A DNA stretch of 64,000 nucleotides from Erinaceus europaeus (lineage: Eukaryota; Chordata; Mammalia; Eulipotyphla; Erinaceidae), in NCBI RefSeq assembly GCF_950295315.1, contig NW_026647188.1, positions 1,054,001-1,118,000 of the forward strand, written 5' to 3'. The notes below the pieces were generated by a model. It made no database searches and was not told where the DNA came from. It saw nothing but the letters and a program-made list of their open reading frames with translations. Below, one piece after another: positions 49,875 to 62,545 of the stretch. The position numbers were made by a program, and so were the translations under genes. Positions within the stretch are counted from its first letter, which is position 1. The number at the start of each line of letters is the position of its first letter.

Positions 49875-50553
49875 TGCAGTAGTAGCTGTAGTAGTGTGTA
49901 GTATCTGCAAAAGGAAATGTATTGTGTGTCCAAAGTTCCCTCAATTATAAGAGAAAATCTATCAGGCAGAAGAAATGACCCCTCTTGTGATATCGGACTA
50001 AATATATAAATAAATATGCGAATATATTGGGATGATCTAGGCGGATTTGAAAAAATAAAGAATAATATACACCACAGGAAGACCATAGGTCGACAATTCT
50101 AAAAATGACAGATATATATGTTTATTTATATATGTATGTGGATGTATATCTTTATTTTAAAGTCTGATCAGATACTGCCATGGATATGAGGAGAAAGAAT
50201 ATGGCTTGTGTGAGAGAGACTTACAAAGCTGAGGCTCAAGTAGCCTAGGTAAAATCACCAACAAAACAAGCCAGAGCTCAGCAGTGCTCTGGCAATTCTC
50301 TTTGTATATCTGGGCCTGTTAATAAAATAAGGATATAAGTAAAATATTACTGAGTGCAGACAGAGTGAGTGAGAGCCTGTGAGAGTCAGAGACAGAGAAG
50401 GAGAGAAAAGAAATAGAGGAGTTGGAAATAGACCAGAAGTCAAAAAACCCCTAGACTGTGTTCATTCATGACAGGTTCAAACGTGGGTTGTAGAGATTGT
50501 AAGGCAGCAGCTCTAATGCCCACAGACCCCAGACAACCCAAGCCTTCACCATA
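49875..50553 (+). repeat. B-short+S unit, empty ERV site
   Basis: The shortened module B joins GGAAGACCATAGGTCGACAATTC near 50075. At about 49997-50010 the sequence ACTAAATATATAAATAAAT is the uninterrupted counterpart of the ERV integration site. S follows. Confidence 0.87.
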
Positions 50554-50953
50554 TTGTGTAGTATATGCCCCAGGACATGCACTGTGCGTCAAGAGTTCCC
50601 TTCAAATATAAGAGAAAATATATCAAGCAGAATAAATGACCCTCATGTGATACTGACTAAATAAATAAATATGCAAATAAATGGGGATGATTTGATGGTC
50701 TTCAAAAAATAAAAATAATGAAAACAAAAACCACAAGAATACCTGATTACAACAGAAACATAGAAACCATCTGCTGAGAAACAGAGGGTTGCTTCAAAAA
50801 TTCCCTAACACTTCAGGGTCCATGGAAATTAAGATTTCCGGAAAAAGAAAACAAACACATACATATTGAAGTTACATTAGAATAAGGAGGGAAGTTCTGG
50901 GCTATGATAATTACAATAAGGATGCTGATAGAAACACGATTAGAAGTGCTACT
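50554..50953 (+). repeat. Module B, truncated
   Basis: Module B runs to AGTGCTACTGG and then switches at about 50953 to module A (CCTACTCAGCCTCCAGG), losing the rest of B, S and the TG site. Confidence 0.84.
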
Positions 50954-52654
50954 GGCCTACTCAGCCTCCAGGCTCTCAGTCCACTTCTCAGGGAAGCAGA
51001 TTACAAGCACACAAAGTACCCAGAAACAGCTGTGTTTCAACATAGATGGGAACTGTGTTTGACCAAACAATAGTGGATGAACCCTGTCCCTTACAACTAC
51101 CCTTTGGGTCCGGCTAAGGCAATTGCTTCTGTGGCCTCACATCCCTGATCATGGTTTCCTGGTGTCCACGCATCACACCCAGAGAGATTCCCACAAGTAG
51201 GCATGCATGAGTGTCCTATACAATGTCTCTCTGCTTGCAGGAAGGACAAACTCCCCTGGCCCTTGCTATGGACAGACAAAAGAAAGATGGATGCCTCCAT
51301 TGGCTTAATTCGGAGCTTCCAGTGGAGATCACAACCCCACACCTCACCTGAGGGCCTGACTGCTGCTAATAAAGGCAATTGGAAACACCTGTTACCACTT
51401 GGGCCCTGAGGACATAATACTCAGTAATCCCTCCAGGAGCTAGCAGGCTGGCAGACCTCCTGACCCCGGGATAGCTGTGCTCTGAGTTGGGTGGCCCTTC
51501 TTGCCAGAGGTGAGAATATTTTCAGGATACAAGAAAGAACTTCAGGTTTCAAAAGGATTTGAAAACCCAATGAGGCACTTGTAAAAGTCATTTCACAGCC
51601 ATCAAAACAACCTCTTTCAGAACCCTGGAAGCTTCCGTTTTGCATGGAAAATCTGGACACTGGTGTGGCCATCAGTACCACATATCCTTTACATTTGGCT
51701 TAATAGAGGGAAGGCACAATGTTTGTGCCAGGGGGTAGAGTTTCACTTCCCTTCACCTGGGCTCTCATGGATTAAGGACAAGGACGCTGTGCAGGAAGGT
51801 GAGGAGGGCTGCATTTAGGCTGAGTGTCAGCCTCAGGGCCCTGGAGAATGGGAGTCAAGCACAGAGGGCCTGGACAGTTCCAGCTGGTGATGGACATATG
51901 CCTGGTACCTGCAGCAACAACACTGTCTCCACAGTTCCCCTCTGTACTACACCATGTGCAGGAGACTAAATTATCCAACGGGCAAAGAAAGGAAAATTTC
52001 AACACCAATGATGACTGAGTTCAAGATGCATGCACTGACATCCAGTAAGGGCCCAGGGAAGAAGGCACATAGAGACAGTCAGAGAGACAGAATGACAGAG
52101 ACAGAAAAGGACTGAAATTCTGGCCCTGTGTTGATCAGTGACAGAGCACTGAAGACAAACACTCCATGCCCAAGCATACTTCTAACAAGTGGCATTGCCT
52201 TTTTATGTTTTCGAGGAAAGGTAACACTTAGAACATCTAGGTCTTAGCCACTCTGAGAAGCAACACTTGGCCTGCAGCCCACTGTCCAAAACTTCCCCCG
52301 CTTCTCCAAATTGGAAGTAGTCTTAGTGATGCTCCAGCCAAGATTCAGGCTGTCGTATTGAATCTCCATTGTCCAGCCTCAGCCTGTCCTGTGTGCAGGG
52401 AACTGCACTATCTCTATATCTTCTTTGATTTACAGTTTTGGGATAAGACTCAGTGGACAAAATGAGCAAGAGGGAAGTAAATGATTTGGCAGCAGCAGTT
52501 TTGCTGAAAGAGATTTGTAGAGTGATAAACGATATGGCTCTGTGATATGTCTCTCATGACTGTGGCTCAGAAGGGCCAGGTGTATCCACTTTACTACACT
52601 AATCCAGAGCTGTGCAGGTCTCTAGCTATAAAAAATATTTTCAGAAATCTACAT
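50954..52654 (+). repeat. Module A, 5'-truncated
   Basis: It enters module A mid-way and follows standard order to a short (TA)n. There is no TG tract in this copy. Confidence 0.86.
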
Positions 52655-53309
52655 ATTATATATATAGAGAGAGAGACAGAGAGAGAGAGACACTGATGTA
52701 GTCATTTTCTACAATGGATTCGATATGACATTCAGACAATTGATTGCTAAAACCTGGAGAGAAACTGTACAACAGGAAAATAATTGTCCAAAGGAGTAAA
52801 ATCTCCAAATCATTAGCTATATGCAGCTCCATCGGGACCGATCGAAAAAGGCTCAGAAGGAACTCACCCAGGAAACTCTCCACATGGACAGGCACCACAA
52901 GTTTCCTAGTCAGGCAACACACAGGGCAGCTGCTAGTTACCAGTGCAAGCCTCAGGGCAAAACCTCTCCCTCTTCAGTGTTTCAGAATTCAAAAACCTCC
53001 TACACTGTGTTCATTGATGACAGGATCAAACCTGGGTTGTAGAGATTGTAAGGCAGAAGCTCTCATGCCCACAGACCCCAGACAGCCCCAGTCTTCACCA
53101 TATGCTGTACTATCAGACCTTACAGTAATGTGTGTGTGTGTGTGTGTCTGTTTGTCTGTCTGTGTGTGTCTGTGTGTGCTCAGAGCTCACCTGTAGTAGT
53201 CTCAGAGCATGGGTGTCAAGGCTTAGCCAGCCTCACCTGCAACTTATGTACAGAGAACCTAGATGGTCAGGGCAAGCCAGCTAGTCAGGATTCTGCCTAA
53301 GAAAGAATG
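52655..53309 (+). repeat. Module A-short unit 7, leading to D
   Basis: A very short (TA)n at 52655-52666 and (GA)n with CAGA interruptions. A-short join at about 52980, (TG)n at 53128-53178. It leaves module A for module D at AAAGAATGCCAGAG. Confidence 0.86.
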
Positions 53310-53485
53310 CCAGAGAACTATGTGGAATCCCAAGACCCCATTTGGAGTCCCTGGTCATCACTTATCCAATTAGGGAAAAGCTGGGCTATTGGCAAATCAG
53401 AGGTTTAGGTGTCTCTCTGTCTCTCTTCCTGCTTTGGCCCTGCTCTCTCAATTTATGACTGTTTCCTTCTCCTCAATAGGAAAGT
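53310..53485 (+). mobile_element. Module D copy 3: old tRNA-derived SINE
   Basis: Collinear with copies 1 and 2 but with more substitutions (for example GAGGTTTAGGTGTCTC in place of GAGCTGCAGCTGTCTC). Confidence 0.62.
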
Positions 53486-53689
53486 TACAAATGATGTACA
53501 TAAATACAGGGAAAGAGGGAAAAATTACCCCCTTAGCCACTATAACATGTAACTGTTGACTGTAAACCATTCATCCCCCAAGAAAGAGCAGAATAAATAT
53601 TTTTGAGGTTAAAAACATTATAGGTTGAATAGGGAACATTCTTACAATACTAATACAATGTGCATTGGATGTCACTGTCAAAAACAGTG
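53486..53689 (+). repeat. D-to-B linker, third copy
   Basis: Same order as the other linkers, with a small deletion near 53640 (GGAACATTCTTACAATAC). Confidence 0.78.
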
Positions 53690-54355
53690 CAGTAGTAGTT
53701 GTAGTAGTGTGTAGTATCTGCAAAAGGAAATGTATTGTGTGTCCAAAGTTCCCTTCAATTATAAGAGAAAATCTATCAGGCAGAAGAAATGACCCCTCTT
53801 GTGATATCGGACTAAATATATAAATAAATATGCAAATATATGGGGATTATCTATGAGGATTTGAAAAAATTAAAAAATAATAAAAACCACAGGTAGACCA
53901 TAGGTCAACAATTCTAAATATGACAGATATATATGTGTATTTATAAATGTATATGAATGTATATCTTTATTATAAAGTCTGAGAGATACTGCCATGGATA
54001 TGAGGAGACAGAATATGGCTTCTGTCAGAGACTTACAAAGCTGAGGCTCCAGTAGCCTAGGTGAAATCACCAACAAAACAAGCCAGAGCTCAACAGTGCT
54101 CTGGCAACTCTTTGTATATCTGGGCCTGTCAATAAAATAAGGATATAAGTAAAATATTACTGAGTGCAGACAGAGTGAGTGAGACCCTGTGAGAGTCAGA
54201 GACAGAGGAGAGAAAAGAAATAGACTGGGAAATAGACCAGAAGTCAAAACCCCCTAGACTGTTTTCATTCATGAGAGGTTCAAACCTGGGTTGTAGAGAT
54301 TGTAAGCCAGCAGCTCTAATGTCCACAGACCCCAGACAATCCAAGCCTTCACTAT
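53690..54355 (+). repeat. B-short+S unit, empty ERV site
   Basis: The shortened module B with the internal join near 53893. The uninterrupted ERV target sequence lies at about 53812-53826. S ends near 54355. Confidence 0.87.
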
Positions 54356-55345
54356 TTGTGTGTAGTATTTGCCCCAGGAAATGTATTGGGCGTCAAGAGT
54401 TCCCTTCAATTATAAGAGAAAATATATCAAACAGAATAAAGGACCCTCATGTGATACCTGACTAAATAAATAAATATGCAAATAAATGGGGATGATTTAG
54501 GAGGACTTGAAAAAATAAAAATAATGAAAATAAAAACCACAAGAAGACCTGATTACAGTAGAAACATAGAAACCATCTGCTGAGAAACAGAGGGCTGCTT
54601 CAAAAATTCCCTAACACTTCAGGGTCCAAGGAAATTAAGATTTCTGGAAAAAGAAACCAAACACATACGTATTGAAGCTTACATTAGAAAAAGGAGGGAA
54701 GTTCAGGGCTATCATAATTACAATAAGGATGCTGATAGAAACACGATTAGAAATGCTACTGGAAGGTTCTATTATTTATAATTGTATTGAATACTGCTCC
54801 AGCTACATGGCCAATTATTTCTGAAAAACTAGGCTGTTATAAATCTGGAAATTCTGATTTAAGGTCAAATACATAGGTAGAAAATTCAAAAAATGACATA
54901 TATATATAAATATATATGTTTATATATATGTATGTATCTATTTATTATAAACTCTGCGTGATACTGGCATGGAAATGAGCTGAGAGAATATGGCTTGTGT
55001 CAGAAAGACTTACAAACTGATGCTCCAGTATCCTCGGTGAAATTGCCTACAAAACAAGCCAGAGCTCAACAGTGCTCTGGAAACTCTCTTTGTATATCTG
55101 GGCCTGTCATTAAAATAAGTATATAAGTAAAATATAAATGAGTGAAGACAGAGTGTATGAGAGCATGTGAGAGTTAGAGACAGAGAAGGCAAGAAGAGAA
55201 ATAGATGAGTTGGAAAGAGACCAGAATTCAAAAACCTCCTACACTGTGTTCATTGATGACAGGTTCAAAGCTGGCTTTTAGAGATTGTAAGGCAGCAGCT
55301 CTCATGCCCACAGAACCCAGACATCCCCAGCCTTCACAATAAGCT
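54356..55345 (+). repeat. B+S unit
   Basis: Full-order module B (54356-54945) and S (54945-55345), then entry into module A. Confidence 0.85.
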
Positions 55346-57061
55346 GTACTACCAGACCTGACAGTAATGTGTTTGTGTTTGTGTGTCTGTCTGTGTGTGT
55401 CTCTGTGTGCTCAGAACTCACCTATAGTAGTCTCAGAGCATGGGTGGCAAGGTAGCCAGCCTCACCTGCAACTTATGTACAGAGAACCTAGCTGGTTAGG
55501 GAAATCCAGCTAGCCCAGATTCTGGCTAAGCTAGAATGCATATGCAAAGGGATTCTCATGTCTCACTCTACTGAGTTCCTGATTCAATCTCATGCTTCAC
55601 TATCATCCAAACACTGCCAACGTGGTAAGCTGGGGCACCCCTCATAATTCATGGGCATGAGCCTGTCCAGTCACGTTTGGCTGCCTACTCAGCCTCCAGG
55701 CTCTCAGTCCACTGCTCAGGGCAGCAGATTACAAGCCCAGAAAGAACCCAGAAATAGCTGTTTCAACATAGATGGGAACTGTGTTCGACCAAGCAATAGT
55801 GGATGAACACAGCCCCTTACACCTACCCTTTGGGTCCAGCTAAGGCAATTGCTTCTTTGGCCTCACAATCTCTGATCATGGTGTCCTGTTGTCCACACAT
55901 CACACTCAGAGAGATTCCCAGAAGTAGGCATGCGTGAGTGTCCCATACAAAGTCAGTCTGCTTGCAGGAAGCACAAACTCCCCAGGCCCTTGCTATGGAG
56001 AGACAAAAGGAAGATGGATGCCTCCATTGGCTGAATTAGGAGTTTCCAGTGGAGATCACAGCCCCGTGTGGCCATTAGTAACACAGATCCTTTACATTCG
56101 GCCCTATAGAGGGCAAGCACAGAGTATGTGCCAGGGGGATAGAGTTTCACTTCTCTTGACCTGATCTCTCATGGAATAAGGGCTAGGATGCGGTGCAGGA
56201 AGGTGAGGAGGGCTGCATTTAGGCTGAGTGTCAGCCTCAGGGCCCTGGAGAATGGGAGTCAAGCACAGAGGGCCTGGACAGTTCCAGCTGGTGATGGACA
56301 TATGCCTGGAACCTGCAGCAACAACACTGTCTCCACAGTTCCCCTCTGTTTTACACCATATGCACTAGACTAAATAATCCAAAGGGCAAAGAAAGGAAAA
56401 TTTCAACAGCAGGATGACTGAGTTCACGATGCATGCACTGACTTCCAGTAAGGGTCCAGTGAAGAAGGCATGTAGAGACAGTCAGAGAGACAGAATGAGT
56501 GAGACAGAAAAGGACTGAAATTCTGGCCCTGTGTTGATCAGTGCCAGAGCACTGAAGACAAACCCTCCATGCCCATGCATACTTCTTACAAGTGGTATTG
56601 CTATTTTATGTTTATGACGAAAGTAACACTTAGAACATCTAGATATTAGCCACTCTGAGAAGCAACACTTGGCCTGCATCCCACTCTCCAAAACTGCCCT
56701 TGCCTCTCCAAATTGGAAGTAGTCTTAGTGATGCTCCAGACAAGATGCATTCTGACGTATTTCATCTCTTGGTCCAGCCTCAGCCAGTCCTGTGTGCAGA
56801 AAACTGCACTATGTCTATTCGTTCTTTGATTTACACTTTTGGCATAGGACTTGGTGGACAAAAATAGCAAGAGGGAAGTAGATGATTTGGCAGCTGTAGT
56901 TTGTGCTGAGAGAGATTTTTAGAGTGATAAGAGGTATATGAATGGCTCTGCGAGATGTATCTCATGACTGTGGCTCAAAAGGGCCAGGGGTTTCCACACT
57001 GCTACCCTAATCCTGAGCTGTGCTGGTCTGTAGCTAAAAAATATTTTCAGACCTCTACATG

Positions 57062-57062
<1 letters not shown>
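55346..57062 (+). repeat. Module A with internal deletion
   Basis: TG-like tract at 55368-55411, standard order to the 77-codon segment. Near 56066 it jumps from CACAGCCCC to GTGTGGCCATTAG (about 330 bp lost), then continues to the (TA)n site. Confidence 0.86.
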
Positions 57063-57152
<90 letters not shown>

Positions 57153-57519
57153 CTGATGTAGTCATTTTCTACAATGGATTCGATATGACATTCAAACAAT
57201 TGATTGCTAAAACCTGGAGGGAAACTGTGCATCAGGAAAAGAATTGTCCAAAGGAGCAAAATCTCCAAATCATTAGCTATATGCAGCTCCAATGGGACCA
57301 ATCGAAAAAAGCTCGAGATGAACTCATCCAGGAGACACTCCACATGGACAGGCTTAAAAGTTTCCTAGTATGGCAGCACACACAGGACAGCTGCTAGTTC
57401 CCAGTGCAAGCCACAGGGCAAAAACCTCTCCCTCTTCAGTGTCTTCACATCTGAAAAGAAGAAAAGTGTCCAATGGCCAAGAAGACTATAATGGTGTCAT
57501 ATTGAGCTGTAAATCAGAA
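57063..57519 (+). repeat. Module A segment leading into second P island
   Basis: (TA)n at 57063-57116, pure (GA)n to 57150, then post-(TA)n sequence as at 10772-11165. Confidence 0.85.
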
Positions 57520-57950
57520 TGTGCCAAGTGTTTTGCACAAAATCACCTGTGCCACAGTGATTCTGTTGATCTCTCTGTCTCTTCCCCCCTCACACACACA
57601 CACACAAACACACACTCTTACTGTCACACACAGGCACACCTCCACAGAGGCACAGGCACCAGCGGAGTTATATACATGCGCACTGTACAGCTTCTGCAAG
57701 GCAGGGCCCTGGGATGAACCCTGCTTCCAACTTCCTGAAAGCATGCCCAGCCTTTTGAGGCCAGCTCTGAGCTCCCATTGGCGGGCTTCCTTCAGAAGGC
57801 CTGCCCACAGGTCGCCAGCCAGGCTCTCCTTGACCAGACGCATAGGCCACGCCCAGAACCCCTGCCAGCAATCACATTGGCCAGTGTGCTTGGACACGCC
57901 CAGGAGGGTCAGGTCCCCTAGTCAGTGATAGGCCAGCAGCTTTGAGTACC
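57520..57950 (+). promoter_or_regulatory. Module P copy 2: promoter-like island
   Basis: Homologous to 11166-11590 throughout. It conserves CATGCGCAC (57675-57683), both inverted CCAAT boxes (CCATTGGCG near 57775; ACATTGGCCA near 57874) and the GC-box-like CCACGCCCAG (57847-57856). The TATA-like TTTTAAGG of copy 1 reads TTTTGAGG here. Open frames of about 115-135 codons cross it on both strands, as GC-richer sequence often allows, and match nothing known. Promoter function is inferred from motif content only. Confidence 0.45.
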
Positions 57951-58179
57951 ATGAGTGAAGACAGAGTTTGTGAGAGCATGTGAGAGTTAGGGACAGAGAA
58001 GGCAAGAAGAGAAATAGTTGAGTTGGAAAGAGACCAGAATTCAAAAACTTCCTACACTGTGTTCATTGATGACAGGTTCAAACCAGGCCTGTAGAGATTG
58101 TAAGGCAGCAGCTCTCATGCCCACAGACCCCAGACAGCTCCAGCTTTCAGCATATGCAGTACTACCAGACCTGACAGTA

Positions 58180-58230
<51 letters not shown>

Positions 58231-58387
58231 TCTCTCCCTCTCTGTGTGTCTGTGTGTGTTCAGAGCTCACATGTAGTAGTCTCGGAGCATGGGTGTCAAG
58301 GTAGCCAGCCGCACCTGCAACTTGTGTACAGAGAACCTAGCTGGTCAGGGCAAGCCAGCTAGTCCAGATTCTGGCTAAGCAAGAATG
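57951..58387 (+). repeat. Module S (3' half) and start of module A after P
   Basis: Same order as 11591-12003, with a long (TG)n at 58180-58228, leading to module D. Confidence 0.83.
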
Positions 58388-58562
58388 CCAGAGAACTATG
58401 TGGAAGCCCTGGACCCCATTTTGAGACCCTGGTCACCACTTACCCAGCTATGGAAAAGCTGGGCTAGTGGCAAATCAGAGCTGCAGCTGTCTCTCTGTCT
58501 CTCTTCCTGCTTGGGCCCTGCTCTATCAATTTATGTCTGTTTCCTTCTCCTCAAAAAGAAAG
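58388..58562 (+). mobile_element. Module D copy 4: old tRNA-derived SINE
   Basis: Collinear with copy 1; closest to it in wording around CTCTATCAATTTATG. Both copies follow a P island. Confidence 0.65.
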
Positions 58563-58770
58563 TTACAAGTGATGTACATAAATACATGGAAAGTGGGAAA
58601 ATTACACACTTGCCCACTATTACATGTAACTGTTGACTGTAAAGCATTCATTCCCAAGAAAGAACAGAATAAATATTTGGGAGGTTAGAAATATTGTAGG
58701 TTAAATAGTGAGCATTCTCTAAAGCCATGCAATACTAATCCATTGTGCATTGGATGTCACTGTCAAAACA
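58563..58770 (+). repeat. D-to-B linker, fourth copy
   Basis: Same order as 12196-12392. Confidence 0.8.
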
Positions 58771-59745
58771 GTGCAGTAGTAGTTGTAGTAGTGTGTAGTA
58801 TCTGCAAAAGGAAATGTGTTGTGTGTCCAAAGTTCCCTTCAATTATAAGAGAAAGTCTATCAGGCAGAAGAAATGACCCCTCATGTGATATTGGCGATGA
58901 TCTAGGAGTTTTTGAAAAAAATAAAAAATAAAAACAAAAACCACTGGAAGACTTGATTACAGCAGAAATATAGAAAACGCCTGGTGAGAAACATAGGGCT
59001 GCTTCAAATATTCCCTGACACTTCAGGGTCCAGGCAAATTAAGAATTCTGGAGAATGAAAATAAACGCATACTTATTGAAGCTTACACTAGAAAATGGAG
59101 GCAAGTTCTGTGCTATGATAATTACAATAAGGATACTCATAGAAAGGATATAGGAAATGCTCCTGGAAGGTTTCTAATTTAAAATTGTAGTGAATCATGC
59201 TCCAACTATGTGACCAATTATTTATTAATAAGAAGGCTGTTATAAATGCAGTAATTCTGCGTTAAGATCAAATATAAAGGTCAACAATTCTAAAAATAAC
59301 TTATATTTATATATGTATATATATGTACATATATGTATGTGTATCTTTATTATCAACTATGAGGGATACTGGCATGGAAATGAGGAGACAGAGTATGGGT
59401 TGTGCCAGAGAGACTTACAAAGCTGAGGCTCCAGAAACCTAGGTGAAATCGCCAACAAAATAAGCCAGAGCTCAGCAGTGCCCTGGTGACTCTCTTTGTA
59501 TATCTGGGCATGTCAGTAAAATAATATATAAGTAAAATATTAATGAGTGCAGACAGAGTGAGTGAGAGCCTGTGAGAGTCAGAGACAGAGAAGGCAAGAA
59601 GAGAAATAGAAGAGATGGAAAGAGACCAGAAGTCCAAAACCTCCCACACTGTGTTCATACATGACAGGTTCAATCCTGGGTTGTAGAGGTTGTGAGGCAG
59701 CAGTCTCATGTCCACAGACCCCAGACAACCCCAGCCTTAACCATA
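58771..59745 (+). repeat. B+S unit
   Basis: Module B with a small loss near 58893 (GATATTGGCGATGATCTAGG lacks the AAATAAAT stretch), then S (59345-59745). Confidence 0.85.
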
Positions 59746-60055
59746 TGTGTGTATTATTTACCACAGGAAATGTATTGTGAGTGTAAACTTCCCTTCAATT
59801 ATAAGAGAAAATCTATCAAACAGAAGAAATGACCCCATATGTGATAACTGACTAAAGAAATAAATATGCAAATAAATGGGGATGATCTAGGAGGACTTGA
59901 AAAAATAAAAAAATAAATAAAAACAAAAACCACAAGAAGACCTGATTACAACAGAAACATAGAAACCATCTACTGAGAAACAGAGGGCTGCTTCAAAAAT
60001 CCCCTAACACATCAGGGTCCAGGGAAATTAAGATTTCCGGAGAAAGAAAACAAAC
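59746..60055 (+). repeat. Module B, truncated into S
   Basis: The first half of module B, then a jump at about 60055 (GAAAACAAACAGAATATGGC) into module S. Confidence 0.84.
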
Positions 60056-62463
60056 AGAATATGGCTTGTGACAGAAAGACTTACAAACTGAGGCTCCAGT
60101 AGCGTAGGTGAAATCGCCAACACAACAAGCCAGAACTCAGCAGTGCTCTGCTAACTCTCTGTGTATATCTGGGCCTGTCAGTAAAATAAGTATATACGTA
60201 AAATATTAATGATTAAAGACAGAGTGTGTGAGAGCATGTGAGAGTTATAGACAGAGAAGGCGAGAAGAGGAATAGATGAGTTGGAAAGAGACCAGAATTC
60301 AAAAACCTCCTACAATGTGTTCATTGATGACAGGTTCAAACCTGGCTTGTAGAGATGGTAAGGTAGCAGCTCTCATGCCCACAGACCCCAGACAGCCCCA
60401 GCTTTCACCATATGCTGTACTACCAAACATGATATGAATGTGTGTGTGTCTGTCTATCTCTCTGTCTGTCAGTGTGTGTCTGTGTGTGCTCAGAACTCAC
60501 CTATAGTAGTCTCAGAGCATGGGTGGCAAGGTAGCCAGCCTTACCTGTAACTTAAATACAGATAACCTAGCTGGTTAGGGAAAGCCAGCTAACCCAGATT
60601 CTGGCTAAGCAACAATGTATATGCAAAGGTACTCTCATGTCTTGCTCTCCTGAGTCCCCCATTCAATCCCATGCCTCACTATCATCCAAACACAGTAAAC
60701 GGGGGAAGCTGGGGCACCCCTCAGAATTCAGGGGCAGGACCCTGTCCAGTCACGTTTGGCTGCATACTCAGCCTCCAGGCTCCCAGTCCACTTCTCAGGG
60801 CAGCAGATTACAAGCCCAGAAAGAACCCAGAAAGAGCTGTGTCTCAACATAGATGGGAACTGTGCTTGACCAAACAATAGTGGATGAACCCGGCTCCTTA
60901 CACCTACCCTTTGGGATCAGCTTAGGCAATTGCTCCTGTGGCCTCACAATCCCTGATCATGGTGTCCTGGTTTCCACACATCACACGCAGAGAGATTCCC
61001 AGAAGTAGGCATCCATGAGTGTCCCATACATAGACGCTCTGATTGCAGGATGCACAAACTCCCTGGGTCCTTGCTATGGAGAGACAAAAGGAAGATGGAT
61101 GCCTCCATTGGCTGAATTAGGAGTTTCCAGTGGAGATCACAACCCCGCCCCTCACCTGAGGGCCTGGCTGCAGCTAATAAAAGCAATTGGAAACACATGT
61201 TACCACCAGGGACCTGAGGACATAATACTCAGGAATCCCTCCAGGAGCTAGCAGGCTGGCAGACCTCCTGACCCTGGGAAAGCTGTGCTCCCAGTTGGGA
61301 GGGCCTTCTGGCCTGAGGTGAGAATATTCCCTAGATACCAGAAAGAACTTCTGGTTTCAAAATGATTTGAAACCCCATGAGGCACTTGGAAAAGACTTTT
61401 AACAGCCATCAAAACACCCTCTTTGAGAACCCTGGAATCTTCCGTTCTTCATGGAAAATCTGGACACTGGTGTGGCCATCAGTACCACAGATCCTTTACA
61501 TTCGACCCAATTGAGGGAAAGCACAATGTGTGTGCCAGGGGGATAGAGTTTCACTTCTCTTGACCTGGGCTCTCATGGAATAAGGACAAGGATGCGGTGC
61601 AGGAAATTGAGGAGGAAGCATTTAGGCTGAGTGTCAGTCTCAGGGCCCTGGAGAATGGGAGTCAAGTACAGAAGGCTTGGACAGCTGCAGCTGGAGAATG
61701 ACATATGCCTGTTACCTGCAGCAGGATCGCTGTCTCCTCAGTTCCCCAATGTACTACGCCATATGCTGGAGCCTGAAAAATCCAAAGGGCAAAAAGGAAA
61801 ATTTCAACACCAGGAAGTCCGAGTTCACAATGCATGCACTGACTTCCATAAGAGCCCAGTGAAGAAGGCAAGTAGAGACAGTCAGAGAGACAGGATGAAA
61901 GAGACAGAAAAGGACTGAAATTCTGGCCCTGTGTTGATCAGTGCCAGAACACTGAAGACAAACCCTCCATGCCAATGCATACTTCTAACAAGTGGCATTG
62001 TTATTTTATGTTTGTGAGGAAAGGTTACACTTAGAACATCTAGGTCTTATCCCACTCTGAGAAGCAACACTTGGCCTGCAACCACTCTCCAAAACTGCCC
62101 TCACCTCTCCAATTTGGAAGTAGTCTTAGTGATGCTCCATCCAAGATGCAGACTGGTGTATTGCATCTCCCTGATCTAGCCTCAGAATCTCCTGTGTGCA
62201 GGGAACTGCACTATGTCTATTTCTTCTTTGATTTACAGTTTTGGGATAGGACTTGGTGGACAAAAAGAGCCAGAGGGAAGTAGATGATTTGGCAGCTGTA
62301 GTTTGTGCTGAAAGAGATTTATAGAGTGATAAGAGGCATATGAATGGCTCTGTGAGATGTCTCTCATGACTGTGGCTCAGAAGGGCCAGCTGTATCCGCA
62401 TTACTACCCTAATCCAGAGCTGTGAAGGTCTCTAACTAAAATATATTTTCAGACCTCTACATG
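60056..62463 (+). repeat. Module S and full module A
   Basis: S to about 60420, (TG)n(TCTG)n at 60439-60490, 78-codon version of the open segment at 61015-61251, full A order to (TA)n. Confidence 0.87.

Positions 62464-62545
<82 letters not shown>

Noticed and set aside
57514..57928. Overlapping 127- and 135-codon frames on opposite strands
   Set aside because: Both cross the GC-richer P island, where stops are rare. The copy at 11166 breaks them and neither resembles a known protein.
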